The position numbers and the translations under genes are program-made. A model generated the notes under the pieces. It did no database searches. It was not told where the DNA came from and was given only the letters and a program-made list of their open reading frames with translations. DNA of 64,000 nt from Planococcus halocryophilus (GTDB taxonomy: Bacteria; Bacillota; Bacilli; Bacillales_A; Planococcaceae), in the NCBI RefSeq assembly GCF_022489025.1, contig NZ_JAKVTG010000006.1, positions 124,001-188,000 of the forward strand, read 5' to 3'. Shown one piece after another: positions 1 to 8,525 of this stretch (positions are counted from its first letter, which is position 1; every line of letters begins with the position of its first letter).

Positions 1-531
1 GGACTACTTTTTATAGAGAATCATATCTATTTGATTGCTATGATTGGTTTAGTGGTTTTTTATGCGTTGGAAAATTCGGTTACTGTTTCAAAAAAGAAAA
101 ACAAGCATGCAGAAACGCCGAAAGCGGCGATAGGGATTTTTTGGCTTCATATTGCCTCTTTTACTCTTTATAATGGCATCATTGGCTATCTATTAGTTAG
201 GGAGGAGTACGGAAATCCTTGGGGCATGACATTGTTTTTTATTGCCATGGGTGTGCACTTTATAACGAATGACAAAGGGTTGCGTGCGACTCACCAAGAA
301 GATTACGATCGATACGGCAGGTGGCTATTAGCTGCTGCTATTCTGATTGGATGGGGAATCGGAGCTTTTGCTGAAGTTCATGAATGGATTATTTCTGTGC
401 TTACTGCTTTCTTAGCTGGAGGCGTGATATTAAATGTCTTAAAAGAAGAGTTGCCGGAAGAAAGAGAAAGCAGCTTACTGGCCTTTTGTGTGGGGTTAAT
501 TTCTTATTCAATTTTATTATTGCTATTATAA
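1..531 (+). CDS. Multi-pass membrane protein, 5'-truncated
   Basis: The frame is open from base 1, so the start lies outside the window; about 176 residues of the C-terminal part are visible. They form about five hydrophobic segments separated by short charged loops, one of them Lys-rich. A conserved-looking stretch AFLAGGVILNVLKEELPEE precedes the last membrane helix. The gene ends at 531, and a new promoter follows at once, so it is probably not co-transcribed with the next gene. I do not recognise the family; a transporter-like role is possible, but nothing shows a substrate. Confidence 0.75.
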   Translation, partial: GLLFIENHIYLIAMIGLVVFYALENSVTVSKKKNKHAETPKAAIGIFWLHIASFTLYNGIIGYLLVREEYGNPWGMTLFFIAMGVHFITNDKGLRATHQEDYDRYGRWLLAAAILIGWGIGAFAEVHEWIISVLTAFLAGGVILNVLKEELPEERESSLLAFCVGLISYSILLLLL

Positions 532-548
532 AACGAAAAAATATTTTA

Positions 549-578
549 ATGACAAATAAGAGAATCTTTTGGTATAAT
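549..578 (+). promoter_or_regulatory. SigA-type promoter with extended -10
   Basis: ATGACA (549-554) and TATAAT (573-578) are separated by 18 bp, and TGG directly precedes the -10 box, giving an extended -10. It faces the 56-aa gene at 641. Confidence 0.65.
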
Positions 579-640
579 ATACTCACTATAATAGGTAATA
601 AAGCATGCGTTAAAACGGCTTACCTTAAAGGGTGTTTACA

Positions 641-811
641 ATGATTACTGAAGAAGAATTAGCCATTTTCGAGTATGAGCTAACAAAGCTCATGGAAGAA
701 TACCGAAAATGCATGGATCAGTCTTTAAAAAAGAAAATACAAGAAGATATGGCTTGGTTAAAGACGGTCATTTTTACAACAGGTTCTTATGAACGCACAA
801 TCGAAAATTAG
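641..811 (+). CDS. Small acidic helical protein, 56 aa, unknown function
   Basis: An ATG at 641 opens 56 codons, with a strong promoter about 60 bp upstream and an intrinsic terminator right after the stop, so it looks like a self-contained transcription unit. The product is rich in Glu and Lys (MITEEELAIFEYELTKLMEE at the N-terminus), has one Cys near residue 24, is predicted mostly helical, and has no membrane segment. The ribosome binding site (AAAGGGTG) is moderate. I do not recognise the family. It lies just upstream of cydD, but the terminator argues against an operon. Confidence 0.6.
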   Translation: MITEEELAIFEYELTKLMEEYRKCMDQSLKKKIQEDMAWLKTVIFTTGSYERTIEN

Positions 812-818
812 TCATTTT

Positions 819-853
819 AAATCTGCGGCGTATTATTGCTAGCAGATTTTTTT
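819..853 (+). terminator. Intrinsic terminator
   Basis: The arms AAATCTGC and GCAGATTT flank a 15-nt loop and run into a T tract. It follows the 56-aa gene. Confidence 0.7.
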
Positions 854-988
854 GCGGACAAAAAATATAAATTTGTGAACAGAGCTGTAACAAAGCGCGC
901 TGGAAATCCTTTGAACGTGGGCAATCGACGGGGGTTTCCCTAAGGGATGCTTTATAATAGAAGGAGATATAGCAGAGGAGCGAATGGC

Positions 989-2713
989 ATGAACGATTTA
1001 AAGCAGTTAGCATTTCAACGGAAAAACACAATGACATTTTTAGTCGTAATGTCAATTTTTAAAGGACTTGCCACAATTGGTCAAGCCCTGTTTTTCGTGA
1101 TGATTGCAGATCGTGTTTTTCTTCAGAGCGCTACTTTTGAAAGTTTAATCCCATTATTCGGTGGGTTGTTGATATCGATTTTGCTGCGAGCAGGATCGGG
1201 ATATGCTTTAGGTAAAGCCGGAGTCAATTTAGCTGCCGATGTAAAAAATGAATTTAGAAATACGTTAATCCAATCATTCGCCAGAAATCCATTGCTCGCT
1301 GCAACACAAGGTCAGTCGGGTCAGAAAGTCAGTTTGTTAATGGATTCTGTAGATGAAATAGACGGTTTCTTTAGTAAATATATTCCTCAGATGATTCAAA
1401 CGTATAGTATACCTGTAATCTTGCTAGGTGTAATTTTTTCACAAAACTGGACAAGTGGGGTCATTATTTTAATTACGGCACCATTTATTCCGGTTTTCAT
1501 GGCATTGGTCGGAAAAGGAACAAAGAAAAAAGCCGATGAAAAAATGGAGCAACTCAACCGCTTTTCGGGTACTTTTTTAGACGTTTTACAAGGACTTTCA
1601 ACACTGAAGCTGTTCGGACAAGCTGAAAAGCAGCAGCAAGCTATTAAGAAAAGTAGTTTGAGTTTCCGAGACTCGACGATGGAGGTATTAAAATCTGCAT
1701 TTCTTTCTTCTTTGATGCTTGAGTATATTTCCATGTTAAGCATTGGCATTGTAGCATTAGAAATAGGACTACGACTCGTTGTATTTGATAGTATTAGTTT
1801 TTTTACAGCGTTTTTCATATTGATTTTAGTACCGGATTTCTTTAACTTATTAAAAGATTTCGGCAGTGCTTTTCATACGGCACGCGGGAGTGTATCAGCC
1901 GCAAAACAATTAACTGCTGAACTAGAGAAAGCGAATGTGGATTTGACGTGGGGAAAAGAAACGATGGCGCAAGAGCCCCCTCACTTATCACTAGAACACC
2001 TATCTTTTCAATACGGAGAAGGGTTTTCATTAGCTTCGCTCAATGTGGAAATTCCGCCTTATAGTCAAGTGGCGATTGTTGGGAAGAGTGGTTCAGGAAA
2101 AACGACTTTGATGCACCTAGTAGCAGGACTTCTTCCGCAAAGTGCAGGTCGTTTCTATGTCAATGGCGTCGCTCGAGAAACTATTAGTGAAACATCTTGG
2201 TTTGATCAATTAAGTTACATCTCCCAACATCCATACCTTTTTGCCGGCACCATTCGAGAAAATATAAAAATGGGTGTCGCAGGTGACGTAAGTGATGAGG
2301 AAGTGCTAACAGCAGCTAAAAAAGCAGGCATTGCTGAAATGGTATCGACGCTTGAAAAAGGATTTGAAACGCCAATTGGTGAAGCAGGCCGCGGCTTGTC
2401 TGGTGGAGAAAAGCAGCGAATTGCACTTGCACGGGCTTTCTTGAAGAAACCGTCGCTTATTCTATTTGATGAGCCAACAACCGGGCTAGATTTGCGAACC
2501 GAGAAAATTTTGCAAGATTCACTTCGTGAGTTGCAAAAAACTTCAACCGTTATTACGGTTGCCCATCGTCTACACACAATTAAAGACGCTGATATCATTT
2601 TATTTTTAGATGATGGCAAACTAGATGCGACCGGAAATCATGAAGAACTATTGGAAACTCATGTGCCGTACGAAGAAATGCTTGCAGCACAGCAAGGAGG
2701 TGGCTTGCAATGA
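989..2713 (+). CDS. cydD: Thiol reductant ABC exporter subunit CydD (first half-transporter)
   Basis: 574-aa fused permease/ATPase. Membrane segments occupy roughly residues 20-300. The nucleotide-binding domain carries Walker A (GKSGSGKT), the signature LSGGEKQR, Walker B (LILFDEPT) and a switch His (VAHRL). In this family the heterodimer CydDC exports cysteine or glutathione and is needed to assemble cytochrome bd oxidase. ATG 989 is preferred because GAGGAG lies 8 nt upstream. It overlaps the next gene by ATGA. Bacillus naming of cydC and cydD is the reverse of the E. coli-based family names. No cydAB is seen in the window. Confidence 0.9.
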   Translation: MNDLKQLAFQRKNTMTFLVVMSIFKGLATIGQALFFVMIADRVFLQSATFESLIPLFGGLLISILLRAGSGYALGKAGVNLAADVKNEFRNTLIQSFARNPLLAATQGQSGQKVSLLMDSVDEIDGFFSKYIPQMIQTYSIPVILLGVIFSQNWTSGVIILITAPFIPVFMALVGKGTKKKADEKMEQLNRFSGTFLDVLQGLSTLKLFGQAEKQQQAIKKSSLSFRDSTMEVLKSAFLSSLMLEYISMLSIGIVALEIGLRLVVFDSISFFTAFFILILVPDFFNLLKDFGSAFHTARGSVSAAKQLTAELEKANVDLTWGKETMAQEPPHLSLEHLSFQYGEGFSLASLNVEIPPYSQVAIVGKSGSGKTTLMHLVAGLLPQSAGRFYVNGVARETISETSWFDQLSYISQHPYLFAGTIRENIKMGVAGDVSDEEVLTAAKKAGIAEMVSTLEKGFETPIGEAGRGLSGGEKQRIALARAFLKKPSLILFDEPTTGLDLRTEKILQDSLRELQKTSTVITVAHRLHTIKDADIILFLDDGKLDATGNHEELLETHVPYEEMLAAQQGGGLQ

Positions 2714-4416
2714 GTGATTTAAAAGATATTTTAAAATTGACGCTTCTTGAAAAAAAAGATGTGTTAATAGCTATCTTTTTTGGCTTTCTAGCAGGTATTG
2801 CAAGTGTCGCGTTAATGGGATCTAGTGGTTATTTGATTTCAAAGGCAGCCTTAACTTCTCAAATGACGACGCTTGTAGTTATGGCAGCTTGTTTGAAGTT
2901 ATTTGGTTTCGCATCGGCTTTAAGTCGTTACGGAGAGCGTTTGTATTCTCACCGAGCAACATTTACCATGTTGAGTCATTTAAGAGTATCGTTTTTTGAG
3001 CGTTTGTCACCACTTGCACCAGGAATATTTAGTAAGTATCGAAGCGGGGATTTATTGTCGCGAATTGTTGGGGATGTTGAAAGTTTACAAAACTTTTTAC
3101 TGCGCGTATTTTACCCGCCAGTGGTTCTCGGCATCGTATTTTTAAGTGCGGTTTTCTTTACTTCGTTCTTCTCATTAGGTATTGCGATAGTGATTTTTAT
3201 CGGAATGTTGTTGACCATTGTAGTGGTTCCAGCACTTTTCGCTAGTAGAAAACGTCGTGCAGATGGACAAGTGAGAGCACAGCGAGGAAATTTGGCGATT
3301 GAAGCGACTGAGTTTCTTTATGGCTTCCGTGACTTGAAAATCCATCAACAACTTGACGCAAAAGAACAGCAATTGAAAATTGATGCAGCTCAATACAACG
3401 AAGGACAACGAAAAGAAGGGCTAGAAGAAAACTTGGCACAGTCCATTAATGCTTTTGTTGCTTTGCTCGTATCCTTTTTTGTTTTAGGTGTTGGTGCGTA
3501 TTTTGTCGCAGCTGGTGAGCTAAATGGCTTGTATTTGGCAATGCTCGTGATGATTTCCATTGCGGCTTTTGAAAACGTGGCACCAATGGCGGCTTTTCCA
3601 ACTTACTTTGAAGAAAGTCGGAAAGCGGCTGTTCGTTTAGAAGAAATTATAGCTGAACCTACCTTGTCGCAAGGAGCTGGCCAGATGCCAAATGGACCGC
3701 TTGATATAAGGCTAGAAGATGCATCTTTTCAATATCCAGGTGAAAACAGCTTGGCAGTCGATCACGTATCTCTTCGCTTAAAACCAGGTACAAAAACGGC
3801 AATAGTCGGACCAAGTGGGTCTGGAAAATCGACATTAATGCAATTGCTGCTAAATGTTTTTCCGCTCAACCAAGGACAATTATCAATCGGTGGAAAACCT
3901 GTCGAGACTCTCAAACAAGAAGAAATTTGGCAAGAAATGAATATTGTTTTACAAGAAAATCATTTCTTTTATGGAACAATTCATAGCAATTTATTGATTG
4001 CGAATCCAGCGGTAACAGATGAGCAAATGATTCAAGTATTAGCTAAAGTTGAGCTAGACATACTTCCTTTGACTATGACGGTAGAAGAAAAAGGTCAAAA
4101 TTTATCTGGTGGCCAAAAACAACGGCTAGCAATTGCGCGTGCCATGTTAAGAGGGAAATCACTGTGGCTGCTAGATGAACCGGTATCTTCTGTAGATAGT
4201 TTGACAGCGCAAGTCATTTATCAACAGATGTTCCAACAAAACAACAATGATTTGTTTGTCATTATTAGTCATGATTTAACGGGACTTGAAAATATGGATC
4301 AGATTGTCGTTATGGAAAAAGGGCGTATCGTAGAAAGTGGCTCGTATGATGAGTTGATGGAGAAAAAAGCTTACTTCTATCAACTAAAAGAAATTGAGAA
4401 TAGTGTATTTACCTAA
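2710..4416 (+). CDS. cydC: Thiol reductant ABC exporter subunit CydC (second half-transporter)
   Basis: 568-aa ABC half-transporter, partner of the preceding CydD; the ATG overlaps its stop, indicating translational coupling. About six membrane helices lie in the first 300 residues, followed by an ATPase domain with Walker A GPSGSGKS, signature LSGGQKQR and Walker B LWLLDEPV. The last has Val-Ser-Ser after the Glu. The heterodimer acts in the cytoplasmic membrane on low-molecular-weight thiols. The gene is followed by a duplicated palindromic repeat and then a terminator shared with the convergent small gene. Confidence 0.9.
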   Translation: MSDLKDILKLTLLEKKDVLIAIFFGFLAGIASVALMGSSGYLISKAALTSQMTTLVVMAACLKLFGFASALSRYGERLYSHRATFTMLSHLRVSFFERLSPLAPGIFSKYRSGDLLSRIVGDVESLQNFLLRVFYPPVVLGIVFLSAVFFTSFFSLGIAIVIFIGMLLTIVVVPALFASRKRRADGQVRAQRGNLAIEATEFLYGFRDLKIHQQLDAKEQQLKIDAAQYNEGQRKEGLEENLAQSINAFVALLVSFFVLGVGAYFVAAGELNGLYLAMLVMISIAAFENVAPMAAFPTYFEESRKAAVRLEEIIAEPTLSQGAGQMPNGPLDIRLEDASFQYPGENSLAVDHVSLRLKPGTKTAIVGPSGSGKSTLMQLLLNVFPLNQGQLSIGGKPVETLKQEEIWQEMNIVLQENHFFYGTIHSNLLIANPAVTDEQMIQVLAKVELDILPLTMTVEEKGQNLSGGQKQRLAIARAMLRGKSLWLLDEPVSSVDSLTAQVIYQQMFQQNNNDLFVIISHDLTGLENMDQIVVMEKGRIVESGSYDELMEKKAYFYQLKEIENSVFT

Positions 4417-4418
4417 CC

Positions 4419-4656
4419 GAAAAGCGGAAACAGCCGTTTAGATTCGACAGGCATAAGACAGGCCAACAGAGTGGCGTTTTTGGCCACGTAGTTGGAATGG
4501 CTTATGTCCCAAGGATTTGGCTGTTGGAGTCTAGACAGAAAAGCGGAAACAGCCGTTTAGATTCGACAGGCATAAGACAGGCCAACAGAGTGGCGTTTTT
4601 GGCCACGTAGTTGGAATGGCTTATGTCCAGAGAATTTGGCTGTTGGAGTCTAGACA
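4419..4656. repeat. 119-bp palindromic element, two tandem copies
   Basis: Copies at 4419-4537 and 4538-4656 differ at about three positions, within one short stretch (4510-4514 against 4629-4633). Each copy is a long imperfect hairpin. GTGGC/GCCAC closes a central loop, CCAAC/GTTGG and CATAAG/CTTATG pair further out, and the ends (TTTAGATTCGACA and TGTTGGAGTCTAGAC) pair loosely. A diverged inverted relative lies at about 33447-33587. It is non-coding and fills the 305-bp gap after cydC. Confidence 0.85.
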
Positions 4657-4665
4657 AAAAAGCAG

Positions 4666-4702
4666 AAAAGCCCCGGCGCAGAATTGCGTGCCAGGGCTTT
4701 TT
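4666..4702. terminator. Bidirectional terminator between cydC and the convergent small gene
   Basis: AAAAGCCCCGGC pairs with GCCAGGGCTTTT; A and T tracts on both sides make it usable from both strands. Confidence 0.8.
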
Positions 4703-4721
4703 AATACCTTATTAGTCTCCA

Positions 4722-4958
4722 CTACCCTTTTTTTAATAGCAGGTTTTCATTTTCTTTAGCATCTTCTAACTTCATTTGCTCAAGCTCTAGGCGCATTTTT
4801 TGTGTTTCTATAACAAAATTCTCATGCTTTAATTTTTCCAACTCTAATTCATCAGTTATCATTTGTCCCTTAATTTTTGTTTGCTTTTGGAGATGGGTAG
4901 TGATGATGGCAGCTAGTGGAATTGAAAGGACCATGATGATGGCAACCATACCAGTCAT
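4722..4958 (-). CDS. Small membrane-anchored coiled-coil protein, 78 aa
   Basis: The product has an N-terminal membrane helix (about residues 4-18, MVAIIMVLSIPLAAII), then a long charged helix with regular Leu/Met spacing (LELEKLKHENFVIETQKM onward) typical of a coiled coil, and a Lys-rich end. ATG at 4958 is chosen because GGAGTGA lies just upstream; a longer frame lacks a ribosome binding site. The layout recalls phage-shock PspB-type proteins, but I see no sequence similarity strong enough to name it. It is transcribed toward cydC and away from des. Confidence 0.7.
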   Translation of the reverse strand: MTGMVAIIMVLSIPLAAIITTHLQKQTKIKGQMITDELELEKLKHENFVIETQKMRLELEQMKLEDAKENENLLLKKG

Positions 4959-5044
4959 ACGTCTCACTCCATTCTGATTTTTCTGTCTATTTACATTATA
5001 CACGTATCGCTTGTAATTTTAAAGATGTAGATAATTAGAAATAC

Positions 5045-5058
5045 ATGACAACTGTCAT
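5045..5058. promoter_or_regulatory. Candidate DesR operator upstream of des
   Basis: The inverted repeat ATGACA-AC-TGTCAT lies about 105 bp before the des start. In B. subtilis phosphorylated DesR activates des from an upstream inverted-repeat region. Assignment to DesR rests on the position and on the desKR genes next door. Confidence 0.45.
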
Positions 5059-5128
5059 ATAGAAATATAGACGTTTGTGTCTTATACGCCTGCAGGTTTC
5101 CCGTTAAGATAAGGTTAATAAGTTATTC

Positions 5129-5145
5129 GGACCGAAAAAGTCCGT
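5129..5145 (+). promoter_or_regulatory. Short hairpin in the des leader, next to the ribosome binding site
   Basis: CGGAC-loop-GTCCG ends 4 nt before AAGGAGG (5149-5155). It could stabilise the mRNA or affect ribosome access; the role is inferred. Confidence 0.4.
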
Positions 5146-5164
5146 CTAAGGAGGAAGACAAGAT

Positions 5165-6184
5165 ATGAGCAGAGAAAAAACAGCACAATTACGCAAGTTT
5201 GTCGCCCCATTTGAAAAAGCAGATGTAAAAGCAAGTGTCAGACAATTAGTAAATACAATACCCCCTTTTATCTTAGCTTGGTTTTTAGCTTATCAAGCAC
5301 TCGATGTTTCAATTTGGCTGACAATCGCATTGTCAACAGTAGCTGCAGCATTCGTAATTCGTACGTTTATCATTTTCCACGATTGTACACATGGTTCGTT
5401 TTTCAAAAATAAAAAAGCGAATGCTATTGTTGGTACGATTACAGGAATCATGACTCTTTTCGCTTACGAAAAGTGGAAACGTGAACACTCGATTCACCAT
5501 GCATCAAGTGGGAACTTAGATAAGCGCGGAGTTGGCGATATCTGGGTTATGACAATCGAAGAATATGTAGAAGCATCAAAATGGGAACGTTTCAAATACC
5601 GTATGTACCGCAATCCACTAGTTATGTTCGGAGTTGGACCATTATTCCTTGTCTTGATTTCAAGTCGTTTCAACCGCAAAGATGCACGCAAAAAAGAACG
5701 TAATAACACGTATTTGATCAATATTTCTTTAGTAGTTATCTACTCACTATTAATTTTGGCGATTGGTTGGCAGGCATTCTTGATCGTACAAGGTACGACG
5801 ATGTTTGTAGCTGGAGCTTTCGGAATTTGGTTGTTCTATGTACAACACACATTCGAAGATTCGTATTTTGAAGATGAAAATGAGTGGGATTATGTAAAAG
5901 CGGCAATAGAAGGTAGTTCATATTACCAACTTCCAAAAGTATTGCAATGGGTAACTGGAAACATCGGCTTCCACCACGTGCATCACTTGAGCCCGCGTGT
6001 GCCAAACTACAATTTGGAAAAAGCACATGTATCTTCACCACCTCTTCAACAAGCAACTACAATTGATATCAAATCGAGTCTTAAATCGTTACGTTATAAA
6101 TTGTATGATGCACCAAATAAAACATTCGTTACATTTGGCGACATCAAACATTTACTAAGTGAGTCAAAAACGGTTGAACAATAA
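5165..6184 (+). CDS. des: Membrane acyl-lipid desaturase Des
   Basis: 339-aa di-iron fatty acid desaturase. It carries the three histidine boxes of the family: HDCTHGS (72-78), HSIHH (108-112) and HHVHH (270-274). About four to five membrane helices lie between them. It introduces a cis double bond into phospholipid acyl chains, which keeps membranes fluid in the cold. The start follows AAGGAGG with 9-nt spacing. It is followed by its own terminator and then by desK-desR, the pair that switches on the B. subtilis homologue at low temperature. Position of the double bond cannot be read from sequence. Confidence 0.93.
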   Translation: MSREKTAQLRKFVAPFEKADVKASVRQLVNTIPPFILAWFLAYQALDVSIWLTIALSTVAAAFVIRTFIIFHDCTHGSFFKNKKANAIVGTITGIMTLFAYEKWKREHSIHHASSGNLDKRGVGDIWVMTIEEYVEASKWERFKYRMYRNPLVMFGVGPLFLVLISSRFNRKDARKKERNNTYLINISLVVIYSLLILAIGWQAFLIVQGTTMFVAGAFGIWLFYVQHTFEDSYFEDENEWDYVKAAIEGSSYYQLPKVLQWVTGNIGFHHVHHLSPRVPNYNLEKAHVSSPPLQQATTIDIKSSLKSLRYKLYDAPNKTFVTFGDIKHLLSESKTVEQ

Positions 6185-6197
6185 AGAAGTGAGAAGG

Positions 6198-6223
6198 AAC
6201 CATTCTTAACTGAATGGTTTTTT
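6198..6223 (+). terminator. Terminator after des
   Basis: AACCATTC-ttaact-GAATGGTT is followed by a T run. It separates des from desKR. Confidence 0.8.
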
Positions 6224-6274
6224 CTTTTGTGTATTATTTGCTATGATTGAATAAGTAAGAAAGAGGAGGACCTT

Positions 6275-7411
6275 ATGCAAAGTTGGTATCAAATATTCCC
6301 TAAAAATCCATGGTTGAGTCTGTACGCCTGGGTCATCTTTTGTATTTTGCCTTTCTTCTTTATCTTTCGTTCTTCATCGATGACGGATTTTATTTTTGGC
6401 ATTTTGCTCTTATTAATGTTCTTTATTGCGTATAGATTGTCTTTTAATTCTAGAACTGGCTTTGTGTATGTATGGGTGAGTTTTGAGATGGCCATAAATA
6501 TCGGAATGATTTTCCTGTTTGGCTATGTGTACCTTTCCATTTTCGTTGCATTTTTCATAGGGAATTTGCGCAATAAAGTAGGCTTTTTCATTATTTATGG
6601 TCTCCATATTGGATTAACGATTACGGCCGTGGTATTTGGCTTTTTTGATCATAGTGAGTTGTACCTTTCCCAGTTACCATTTATTGTGTTGAGTGTATTG
6701 GGCGTTATTCTCTTGCCATTCAATACGTATAATCGTAATAAGCGTGAAAAGCTCGAAGGTCAGCTAGAAGATGCTAATAAACGAATTTCCCAACTAGTAA
6801 TCATTGAAGAGCGTGAGCGAATTGCTCGTGACTTACATGATACTTTAGGGCAAAAATTATCATTGATTGGTTTGAAAAGTGATTTAGCTGGAAAACTGAT
6901 TTATCGCAATCCAGAATCTGCTTTAAATGAAATAAACGATGTGAGACAAACAGCTCGTACAGCATTAAAAGAAGTGCGTGAGCTCGTTTCAAATATGCGT
7001 GGTACTAAACTCGATGAAGAACTCTTGCGCGTGCAACAAATTTTAAAAGCTGCTGAAATTGACTTTGTTTTTTACGGTTCAACACAGTTAACGAATACGC
7101 CGCTCTTAATGGAAAATGTTGTGAGTATGTGTTTGAAAGAAGCTGTAACAAATGTGGTGAAACACAGTGGTGCATCACGCTGCAGTATATTGATTAAGCA
7201 AAATCCTGAAGAACTTCTTGTTCAAGTTCAAGATAACGGTGAGGGATTTCCAGAAGGGAATACTTCCTTACAAGGGAATGGCTTGGCAGGAATGCGTGAA
7301 CGCTTGGAATTTGTGAACGGGTCGGTAGATATTAAAGTAATGGATGGTACTACCTTAAATATTAGAGTTCCGAATGTAATTCTCTATAGTTCAAAGGGGG
7401 ATATGAAATGA
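6275..7411 (+). CDS. desK: DesK-type membrane thermosensor histidine kinase
   Basis: 378-aa sensor kinase with about five hydrophobic helices in residues 15-150, a linker helix, and the dimerisation/phosphoacceptor motif ERIARDLHDTLGQ. The phosphoacceptor is His188, the same number as in B. subtilis DesK. The ATP-binding part has an N box (EAVTNVVKHS) and a G1 motif (DNGEGF). It senses membrane order and phosphorylates or dephosphorylates DesR. GAGGAGG precedes the ATG. The gene overlaps desR by ATGA, so the two are translationally coupled. Confidence 0.92.
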   Translation: MQSWYQIFPKNPWLSLYAWVIFCILPFFFIFRSSSMTDFIFGILLLLMFFIAYRLSFNSRTGFVYVWVSFEMAINIGMIFLFGYVYLSIFVAFFIGNLRNKVGFFIIYGLHIGLTITAVVFGFFDHSELYLSQLPFIVLSVLGVILLPFNTYNRNKREKLEGQLEDANKRISQLVIIEERERIARDLHDTLGQKLSLIGLKSDLAGKLIYRNPESALNEINDVRQTARTALKEVRELVSNMRGTKLDEELLRVQQILKAAEIDFVFYGSTQLTNTPLLMENVVSMCLKEAVTNVVKHSGASRCSILIKQNPEELLVQVQDNGEGFPEGNTSLQGNGLAGMRERLEFVNGSVDIKVMDGTTLNIRVPNVILYSSKGDMK

Positions 7412-8007
7412 TTCGAATTGTATTGGCAGAAGATCAGCGGATGATGTTGGGGGCTTTAGGCTCATTACTCGATTTAGAAGAAGACTTGGAAGTAGTAGGT
7501 AAAGCGGCTAATGGAGAAGAAGTAATCGAGCTTGTCCAAAATCTACAGCCGGATATCTGCATCATGGATATCGAAATGCCGTTAAAAAGTGGATTAGACG
7601 CTGCAGAAATTTTAAAAGACCAATCGTGCCAAATTATTATTTTAACCACGTTTGCCCGCTCCGGATATTTTGAGCGCGCTAGAAAAGCTGGGGTCAGTGG
7701 GTACTTGTTAAAAGATAGTCCAAGTGAAGATTTGGCTACTTCGATTCGTACAATTATGTCTGGTCGCCGGATTTATGCCCCCGAATTGGTGGATTTGGCT
7801 TATGCTGATGAAAACCCATTAACCGATCGAGAAAAGCAAGTAATGGAACTGATTGCCGAAGGTCGAAGCACGAAAGAGATTGCAAAGGAATTATTTATTA
7901 CAACGGGTACAGTGAGAAACTACATTTCAACCATTTTGGATAAACTTGAAGTTGGAAATCGAATTGAAGCCATCTCTCGGTTTAAAGAAAAAGGCTGGTT
8001 TAAATAA
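7408..8007 (+). CDS. desR: DesR-type response regulator
   Basis: 199 aa: receiver domain (residues 1-120) with acidic pocket E8/D9, phosphoacceptor D54 in CIMDIEMP, Thr/Ser switch and Lys (YLLKDS), then a LuxR-type helix-turn-helix (LTDREKQVMELIAEGRSTKEI onward). It is the partner of the upstream kinase, and its expected target is the des promoter. The length and the Asp number match B. subtilis DesR. The stop lies inside the arm of the following terminator. Confidence 0.92.
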   Translation: MIRIVLAEDQRMMLGALGSLLDLEEDLEVVGKAANGEEVIELVQNLQPDICIMDIEMPLKSGLDAAEILKDQSCQIIILTTFARSGYFERARKAGVSGYLLKDSPSEDLATSIRTIMSGRRIYAPELVDLAYADENPLTDREKQVMELIAEGRSTKEIAKELFITTGTVRNYISTILDKLEVGNRIEAISRFKEKGWFK

Positions 8008-8037
8008 AATGTCGCTGTCGACTGACAGCGGCATTTT
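8006..8037. terminator. Bidirectional terminator between desR and the ydaT-like gene
   Basis: AAAATG.CGCTGTC and GACAGCG.CATTTT pair around a 4-nt loop. Confidence 0.75.
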
Positions 8038-8049
8038 ACTGTTTTTTAC

Positions 8050-8412
8050 TCATTCATAAAGTGTATCTGACAAAGAGCCGTCTTCCGTATAAATGTGAAG
8101 TTCACCATGGTTTTTGTTGACGTAACGCTTGGCTTCTCCCATAAGACTTTCTTTCGTTTCTTCGATTAAAATGGCCTTTTTACTATCCTTTTTCTTTAAC
8201 TGCCATCCTTCATCGTGTTTTTTTATTTCGTAGACTGGCCGGTCCTCATCATTGTTTTCAGTTTTTTTGGCTTGTTCTAAAGCAATCGGGATCGCACGGC
8301 CTTCTTCATAGCCATCGCGAAGCAATGCATTAGCAATCTCAATGGCTTTATTACGGACATCAGCGGTAAGGTTTTTAAACGAATCTGGGTAGTCTTTTTG
8401 GTTCCATGGCAT
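8050..8412 (-). CDS. YdaT-like DUF2188 protein
   Basis: 120 aa. The N-terminal half (MPWNQKDYPDSFKNL...AIEIANALLRDGYEEGRAIPIA) resembles B. subtilis YdaT and the ChaB-like fold. The C-terminal half (YEIKKHDEGWQLKKKDSKKA) fits DUF2188. YdaT is a general-stress protein in B. subtilis; its biochemical role is unknown. ATG 8412 is preferred over an upstream start because AAGGAGGCGA sits directly before it. It is a single gene, convergent with desR and divergent from putP. Confidence 0.82.
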   Translation of the reverse strand: MPWNQKDYPDSFKNLTADVRNKAIEIANALLRDGYEEGRAIPIALEQAKKTENNDEDRPVYEIKKHDEGWQLKKKDSKKAILIEETKESLMGEAKRYVNKNHGELHIYTEDGSLSDTLYE

Positions 8413-8525
8413 CAAAAATCGCCTCCTTATCGCTTTACTTCCCACTTTTATTTATACTAAAACCGCAAAAGGGGACTTTTCAAATATGTCAATAATGTTA
8501 CACTGTTAAGTAAGGAGGGGATAAA

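Noticed and set aside
873-896. Rex-like site before cydD (TTGTGA...TAACAA)
   Set aside because: The arms match only partly and the spacing is too long for the 18-bp Rex operator.
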